DNA of 64,000 bases from Flexithrix dorotheae DSM 6795 (GTDB lineage Bacteria; Bacteroidota; Bacteroidia; Cytophagales; Flammeovirgaceae). The notes under the pieces are model-generated. The model was not told the DNA's origin. It was given only the letters and a program-made list of their open reading frames with translations, and searched no databases. Below are positions 59,269-64,000 of the stretch, piece by piece (within the stretch, counting starts at the first letter, position 1; each line of letters starts with the position of its first letter). Made by a program: the position numbers and the translations under genes. The stretch is from NCBI RefSeq assembly GCF_000379765.1, contig NZ_KB903434.1:62001-126000 (forward strand), in the 5' to 3' direction.

Positions 59269-60342
59269 ATGATAGATAAATTAGAAGAGATTAGTAATAG
59301 GTTTGAGGAAGTGAGCAAACTTATTGTACTGCCTGAAACCATGGCAGATATGAAAAATTACGCCAAACTCAATAAAGAATATAAAGACCTTGAAAAAGTA
59401 GTTTCGCTTTATAAAAAATTTAAAGAGGTACTCGGAAATATTGACAATGCCAAAAGCATTATTGCCACCGAAAAAGATCCGGAATTTAGGGAAATGGCCA
59501 AAGAGGAACTGGATGAGTTCAATAGCGAAAAGAAAGCATTGGAGGAAAAGCTAAAAACTCTCCTTATTCCCAAAGACCCTAATGACAGTAAGGATGTAAT
59601 CATGGAAATTAGGGCAGGAACTGGTGGTGATGAAGCAGCGATTTTTGCCGGTGATCTCTACAGAATGTACCAAAGGTATGTGGAAACCAACGGTCTTAGT
59701 ATGAGTTTAATGGACTTTACTGAGGGAACATCTGGTGGATACAAGGAAATTGTTGTTTCTGTAACAGGGGAAGATGTTTACGGAAAGCTTAAATTTGAAT
59801 CCGGAGTGCACAGGGTACAAAGAGTGCCAGCAACTGAAACTCAGGGTAGAGTACATACTTCTGCTGCCACCGTAGCTGTACTTCCGGAAATGGATGAAGT
59901 GGAGGTTGATATTAATATGAATGATGTGAAGAAGGAAACCTACTGTTCTTCTGGTCCGGGAGGTCAGTCTGTAAACACCACTTATTCAGCAGTAAGATTA
60001 ACCCATATTCCCACTGGAGTGGTGGCTCAATGCCAGGATCAGAAATCTCAGCTAAAAAACTTTGATAAAGCCTTAAATGTGCTTCGATCAAGAATATATG
60101 AAATTGAACTGGCCAAACACAATGAGGAAGTTGGAGCAGCCAGAAGATCCATGGTAGGAAGTGGGGACAGGTCTGATAAAATCAGAACTTACAATTATCC
60201 TCAAGGAAGGGTTACAGATCACAGAATTAATCACACAGTATATAATCTTCCTACAGTGATGAATGGAGAAATCGGGGATTTCATAGAAAAACTTCGAATA
60301 GCTGATAATGCCGAAAAAATGAAAGAAGGAGCAACGGCATAA
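59269..60342 (+). CDS. prfA: Peptide chain release factor 1
   Basis: A 357-residue class I release factor that recognises UAA and UAG and triggers peptidyl-tRNA hydrolysis. The stop-codon-reading PAT motif is at about 187-189 ([14 protein letters not shown]), which marks RF1 rather than RF2. The catalytic GGQ is at 231-233 ([12 protein letters not shown]). The full length and the usual C-terminus ([16 protein letters not shown]) are present. It ends at a strong terminator. Confidence 0.97.
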   Translation: MIDKLEEISNRFEEVSKLIVLPETMADMKNYAKLNKEYKDLEKVVSLYKKFKEVLGNIDNAKSIIATEKDPEFREMAKEELDEFNSEKKALEEKLKTLLIPKDPNDSKDVIMEIRAGTGGDEAAIFAGDLYRMYQRYVETNGLSMSLMDFTEGTSGGYKEIVVSVTGEDVYGKLKFESGVHRVQRVPATETQGRVHTSAATVAVLPEMDEVEVDINMNDVKKETYCSSGPGGQSVNTTYSAVRLTHIPTGVVAQCQDQKSQLKNFDKALNVLRSRIYEIELAKHNEEVGAARRSMVGSGDRSDKIRTYNYPQGRVTDHRINHTVYNLPTVMNGEIGDFIEKLRIADNAEKMKEGATA

Positions 60343-60357
60343 TCTACAGATAATTTC

Positions 60358-60394
60358 AAAAAAAGCCTTTAATTTAGTTTAAAGGCTTTTTTTG
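60358..60394 (+). terminator. Intrinsic terminator after prfA
   Basis: A 15-bp stem (60358-60372 with 60379-60393) built from AAAAAAAGCCTTTAA and its complement, loop 6 nt, with the T-run forming the right edge. Confidence 0.9.
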
Positions 60395-60474
60395 TGTCTT
60401 CCCCCTACAACCTAATAATTCACTTCTTCAATAAAATTACCCAAAATTCACTGCATCCCTAAGTAATAAAATTG

Positions 60475-60482
60475 TAATTTTG
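60475..60482 (+). promoter_or_regulatory. Predicted -7 box of the M20 amidohydrolase gene
   Basis: TAATTTTG matches TAnnTTTG, 38 nt before the ATG at 60520, predicting a leader of about 30 nt. Confidence 0.4.
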
Positions 60483-60519
60483 AATTTTAGCATTATTGCT
60501 ACAAGCAAAAAACAACCTT

Positions 60520-61713
60520 ATGGAATTAATTAATAAAATAAAAGATCTGGCTAAGCAAAACCTGGAAGAAACTATCCAAAACCGAAGACATCTTCATGCT
60601 AATCCAGAACTTTCATTCGAAGAATATAAAACATCAAAATTTGTTGCTGAAAAGTTAAAATCATTTGGATTAGAGTCTAATGAGGGAGTAGCAGGAACAG
60701 GCGTGGTGGCTCTCATAAAAGGTAAAAACCCTGAAAGCAAAGTGGTGGCCTTAAGAGCAGATATGGATGCTTTACCAATTGTGGAAGCCAATGATATTCC
60801 CTATAAATCTAAAAATGAGGGAGTAATGCATGCATGCGGGCACGATGTACATACATCCTCACTTTTAGGGGCTGCAAAAATCCTTAATGAAGTTAAGGAG
60901 GAATTTGAGGGCACTGTGAAATTAATTTTTCAACCAGGAGAAGAAAAAATTCCGGGAGGTGCCTCTTTAATGATAAAAGATGGTGTGCTGGAAAACCCTT
61001 CCCCCGGGAAAATAATTGGACAGCATGTCATGCCACTTTTACCAGTTGGAACTGTAGGTTTCAGAGAGGGCATGTATATGGCCAGTGCTGATGAAATTTA
61101 TATTACTGTAAAAGGAAAAGGTGGCCATGCAGCAATGCCTGAAAATCTTGTTGACCCCATTTTAATTACTTCTCACATTTTAGTTGCCCTTCAGCAAATT
61201 GTAAGTAGAAATGCCAGCCCTAAAATTCCTTCTGTGCTTTCTTTTGGAAAATTGAAAGCGGAAGGAGCAACCAATATTATCCCAAATGAAGTGAAAGTAG
61301 AAGGAACATTCAGAACTTTAAATGAAGAATGGAGAGCTGAAGCAAAAAAACGAATGGTCAGTATTGCCAAAGGAATTGCCGAGGGAATGGGAGGATCAGT
61401 GGATTTTGATATCAAACACGGTTATCCTTATTTAACAAATCATCCGGAATTAACCCGTAAACTTAAAGGAGCAGCAGTAGATTTTATGGGGAAGGAAAAT
61501 GTTATCGACCTTGATATCTGGATGGCTGCAGAAGATTTTGCATTTTTCTCCCAGCAGGTGGATGCTTGTTTTTATAGATTGGGCACAAGAAACGAAGCCA
61601 AAGGAATTACTTCTGGAGTCCATACTCCTACTTTTAATATCGATGAAAGTGCTCTGGAAACCGGAGCAGGACTTATGGCCTGGCTTACAGTTGCTGAACT
61701 AATGGCAAACTGA
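60520..61713 (+). CDS. M20-family metal-dependent amidohydrolase
   Basis: About 397 residues from the ATG at 60520; a TTG at 60496 adds eight residues and is not needed. It has the N-terminal RRHLHANPELSFEE, RADMDALPI, the first metal-ligand region MHACGHDVHTSSLLGAAKIL, the FQPGEE motif with the catalytic Glu, the dimerisation-domain GKGGHAAMPE, the AAEDFAFFSQ ligand and the C-terminal HTPTFNIDESAL. It belongs to the IAA-amino-acid hydrolase, hippurate or N-acetyl-amino-acid deacetylase group. These enzymes remove acyl groups from amino acids. The exact substrate is unknown. Confidence 0.94.
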   Translation: MELINKIKDLAKQNLEETIQNRRHLHANPELSFEEYKTSKFVAEKLKSFGLESNEGVAGTGVVALIKGKNPESKVVALRADMDALPIVEANDIPYKSKNEGVMHACGHDVHTSSLLGAAKILNEVKEEFEGTVKLIFQPGEEKIPGGASLMIKDGVLENPSPGKIIGQHVMPLLPVGTVGFREGMYMASADEIYITVKGKGGHAAMPENLVDPILITSHILVALQQIVSRNASPKIPSVLSFGKLKAEGATNIIPNEVKVEGTFRTLNEEWRAEAKKRMVSIAKGIAEGMGGSVDFDIKHGYPYLTNHPELTRKLKGAAVDFMGKENVIDLDIWMAAEDFAFFSQQVDACFYRLGTRNEAKGITSGVHTPTFNIDESALETGAGLMAWLTVAELMAN

Positions 61714-61736
61714 TCTCAAACAAAGAAAGAGTGGAT

Positions 61737-62063
61737 TTACACACTCTTTCTCTCATTTTCTAATTCTTCAATTCTTTTGGAAAGCCTGGCTATTTGATCC
61801 CTTAACTCCATTTCAGTTGCATGGGATGGCAAGGAATCCAGCTCCCCTCCTACTACTATGGTCTCCAGATTTTCCAATCTTTTATTCATTTCTTCAAGGA
61901 CTTTTGTATTAACATTTGCCCCCGATCTTTTAAAATGCTTATAATGAGGCTCATTCTTCCCGGGAGGAATACCCTGCTCCTTTTCTATTTGTAATCGTCT
62001 GAGTTTTACAATAGTACCACTTACTATTGCCACAATTACAATTACCATTATTTCCGGACCCAT
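61737..62063 (-). CDS. Small membrane protein with coiled coil
   Basis: A 108-residue protein. One N-terminal helix (IMVIVIVAIVSGTIVKL) is followed by a basic, Pro-rich linker (EKEQGIPPGKNEPHYKHFKR) and two helical coiled-coil segments (VLEEMNKRLENLETIVV and ELRDQIARLSKRIEELENE). The layout recalls phage-shock-type membrane regulators but no family can be claimed. It is convergent with the amidohydrolase gene, 23 nt apart. Confidence 0.65.
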   Translation of the reverse strand: MGPEIMVIVIVAIVSGTIVKLRRLQIEKEQGIPPGKNEPHYKHFKRSGANVNTKVLEEMNKRLENLETIVVGGELDSLPSHATEMELRDQIARLSKRIEELENERKSV

Positions 62064-62230
62064 TTACTTTAATTTTGTTGATAATACCAATATAATCAAA
62101 TTTTGCCTTGGTAGGAATACCGCTCCTGTAAATTCTATGTTGACAGAAAATAAAAATGGTTGAAATGGGATTTGCCTTGCCCAACATTCAACCAGTTATT
62201 TTAACCAAAAACAAACCTGAAATCTATTTC

Positions 62231-62689
62231 CTACCAGGTAGTTTTCTTCATATCCATTGCAGCCCTCAATATATCTCTTCTACTCACCTGACCGACAAGT
62301 TTTCCATTATGTACTACAGGAAATTTTCTAAAGTGCGAATTTAAAAATGCATTGGCTACATCCAACAAATCGTTTTCAGTGCTCACTGTTTTTACATTTG
62401 TAGACATATACTCAGATACTTTTTTATGCTGAACAGGCATATTATTATAGGAACTTTCCAGCACAAGTCTCAGGCAATCTTTTTCTGTAAGCATACCAAC
62501 AATTTTCCTATCCTTATCCAATACAGGAGAACCGGTAAGTTTATGCTTAATTATGAGCTCACAAGCATCCATAATAGTCATGGAATCTGATAAGGTTACC
62601 TCATTTTTATCCATATATTTTTCAATGGATTCGAATTGGTAACCTTTCTTCGCAGTAGCGGAATCTTCTTTTCTGGGTGTAAAATTCAT
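62231..62689 (-). CDS. CBS-domain pair protein
   Basis: A 152-residue cytosolic protein with two CBS motifs: MTIMDACELIIKHKLTGSPV with MLTEKDCLRLVLE near 35-80, and VSTENDLLDVANAFLNSHFR with VGQVSRRDILRA near 100-145. CBS pairs bind adenosine nucleotides or S-adenosylmethionine. With no attached enzyme domain, the protein probably acts in trans as a regulator. The neighbours do not reveal its partner. Confidence 0.9.
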   Translation of the reverse strand: MNFTPRKEDSATAKKGYQFESIEKYMDKNEVTLSDSMTIMDACELIIKHKLTGSPVLDKDRKIVGMLTEKDCLRLVLESSYNNMPVQHKKVSEYMSTNVKTVSTENDLLDVANAFLNSHFRKFPVVHNGKLVGQVSRRDILRAAMDMKKTTW

Positions 62690-62855
62690 GGTCTTAACAA
62701 TTTAATTCATTAACATATTTTACTTGATAGAGTGGGTTTCTGAAGGCAATACTGGAATTAAAAAAATTTCCAGCGCTTATTAAATTAAGCAAAATATTAC
62801 AAATTTGCAAGAAGACCTTTGGAAAAAAATAGCTATACAATTAATTTATTGGTTT

Positions 62856-64000
62856 TTACAGCTTTCTCTTTAATATTATTTCCCTCAATTTATTCTTTGT
62901 AATTTTTCCCATAACATTTCTAGGCATTTTATCTATTTCTATAAATCCTGCAGGAATTTTATAGGCTGGCAAGTAATTTCTCAGCCATTTTTTTAATTTT
63001 TCTGGCTCCGGAAATTTGCTTCCATTGCAAACTAGAGCCGCATATATTTTCTCTCCCCACTCTTCATCTTCAATACCAATTACCCCACATTCTTTAATTT
63101 TATTATGGCTCAATAATACTTCCTCAATCTCCAATGCAGAAATTTTATATCCACCAGATTTTATGATATCTACCGAATTCCTCCCAAGTATTTTATAATA
63201 CCCTTCCACAATTGTAGCCCTGTCGCCCGTTTGAAACCACCCCTCTTTAAAGGCTTCCTGAGTGGCTGTATTATTATTCCAATACTCCTTAAAAACCATT
63301 GGTCCTTTAATATAAATTTCCCCCTCATTTGTCTTGTTCCCATTTTCATCAACCAGTTTTAGGTCCACATTTGGCAATGGACATCCCACAAACCCGGCTT
63401 TTCGTTCTCCCTCATAGGGATTGGAAAGGGCCATTCCTATTTCAGTCATTCCATATCGCTCCAAAAGAAAATGACCGGAAATATTTTTCCATTTTTCCAA
63501 GACAGGCACAGGCAAAGCTGCAGAACCAGAAACCATTAACCGGAACTTTTCCAATATCCTTTTTAATTCCTTTTGTTTTTTCTCCGGATAATCCTCATAT
63601 TCCCTGATTAATTTTGAATAAATAGTGGGTACTGCCATGAAGAGATTGATATTTCCTTTCATAAATTTGTCCCAAACCTCCTTTGCGCTAAATTTCGGGA
63701 GAAATTCACATGTAGCTCCAGCCCAAAGTGCACAACACAAAATATTTAAAATCCCATGTAAATGATGTAATGGTAAAACATTTAAAATATAATCACTTTC
63801 CCTCCATTTCCAGGCATCTACCAGACATTCTATTTGATTTTGAATTATTTCATGAGTAGAAACTACACCCTTGGGTTTACTTGTGGTTCCACTGGTATAA
63901 ATGATCATGGCTCTCCTCTCAACAGCCACATCTGGCAGTATTCCCTTTATTTTTCCTTTTAATAAATTTTCAGCCAAAATAAGCTGAACGCCCTGAGTTG
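62856..64000 (-). CDS. Malonyl-CoA synthetase-like acyl-CoA synthetase, 5' end outside the window
   Basis: The frame stays open to base 64000, so the gene is cut by the window edge; the TTG at 63977 is not the start. The visible C-terminal 380 or so residues have the AMP-binding P-loop YTSGTTSKPKGVV, VLPLHHLHGILNI, INLFMAVPTIYSKLI, LMVSGSAALPVPVLEKWKNI, LERYGMTEIGMALSNP, GWFQTGDRA and the C-terminal hinge SVDIIKSGGYKISALEIEE, with the catalytic Lys in MPRNVMGKITKNKL. This combination closely matches human ACSF3 and bacterial MatB, which activate malonate or methylmalonate to the CoA ester. A related short- or medium-chain substrate is possible. Confidence 0.9.
   Translation of the reverse strand, partial: TQGVQLILAENLLKGKIKGILPDVAVERRAMIIYTSGTTSKPKGVVSTHEIIQNQIECLVDAWKWRESDYILNVLPLHHLHGILNILCCALWAGATCEFLPKFSAKEVWDKFMKGNINLFMAVPTIYSKLIREYEDYPEKKQKELKRILEKFRLMVSGSAALPVPVLEKWKNISGHFLLERYGMTEIGMALSNPYEGERKAGFVGCPLPNVDLKLVDENGNKTNEGEIYIKGPMVFKEYWNNNTATQEAFKEGWFQTGDRATIVEGYYKILGRNSVDIIKSGGYKISALEIEEVLLSHNKIKECGVIGIEDEEWGEKIYAALVCNGSKFPEPEKLKKWLRNYLPAYKIPAGFIEIDKMPRNVMGKITKNKLREIILKRKL

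Overview
The window looks like a chromosomal segment of an AT-rich Bacteroidota bacterium, probably of the order Cytophagales. Supporting features are a SusC/SusD pair with FecR-type anti-sigma factors, STN and carboxypeptidase-regulatory domains, a Bacteroidota-type tmRNA tag (GEENYAMAA), TAnnTTTG-type -7 promoter boxes, signal peptides ending in AQ, and almost no Shine-Dalgarno sites. No integrase, transposase, plasmid or phage gene was found. Both window ends cut through genes.

Layout. 1-5681: end of a polytopic membrane protein abutting an ECF sigma factor, then a FecR anti-sigma factor and two paralogous secreted beta-solenoid proteins built on a D-x-S-G repeat. The second carries STN and carboxypeptidase-regulatory domains normally found on TonB-dependent transducers. 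5776-7168 (-): a small membrane protein and signal peptidase I. 7477-14990: FecR, SusC, SusD and a GH105 unsaturated uronyl hydrolase, a small polysaccharide utilisation locus without a sigma gene of its own. 15346-17652: HtrA/Deg protease and an inositol-monophosphatase-type enzyme. 17653-19044: a branched-chain aminotransferase behind a roughly 300-nt leader that holds an Ile/Val-rich mini-ORF and competing stems, a candidate attenuator. 19125-19557: ssrA tmRNA and terminator. 19573-23505 (-): cobQ, a Crp/Fnr regulator, a small membrane protein, an outer-membrane protein and a short-chain dehydrogenase. 23795-27616: corA, an SdiA-regulated-like propeller and a COG2509-type flavoprotein. 27905-29996: trpF and trpB without trpA. 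30192-35395: DUF427 protein, a possible CotH-like protein, a metallopeptidase/propeller/barrel outer-membrane protein and a lipoprotein. 35681-38411: NtrC/NtrY-type two-component pair.

38585-39397 (-): a solitary Cas6-like CRISPR endoribonuclease with no array or other cas genes. 39814-40870: nuoB and nuoC without the rest of complex I. 40867-43683 (-): TonB-dependent receptor. 43798-52750: a lipoprotein, a type I sulfatase, a D-2-hydroxyacid dehydrogenase, a GAF/PAS coiled-coil sensor without an output domain, a GH97 glycosidase and a clan GH-A hydrolase, a scattered glycan-degradation region. 53101-59209: a 1658-residue secreted protein with a DDWG-rich acidic stretch, and a MORN-repeat protein. 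59269-62689: prfA, an M20 amidohydrolase, a small membrane coiled-coil protein and a CBS-pair protein. 62856-64000 (-): a truncated ACSF3/MatB-like malonyl-CoA synthetase.

The most unusual items are the sigma/anti-sigma cassette tied to an STN domain on a solenoid rather than on a transporter, the solitary cas6, the candidate ilvE attenuator, and the metallopeptidase-propeller-barrel fusion. All identifications come from reading motifs; no database search was possible.
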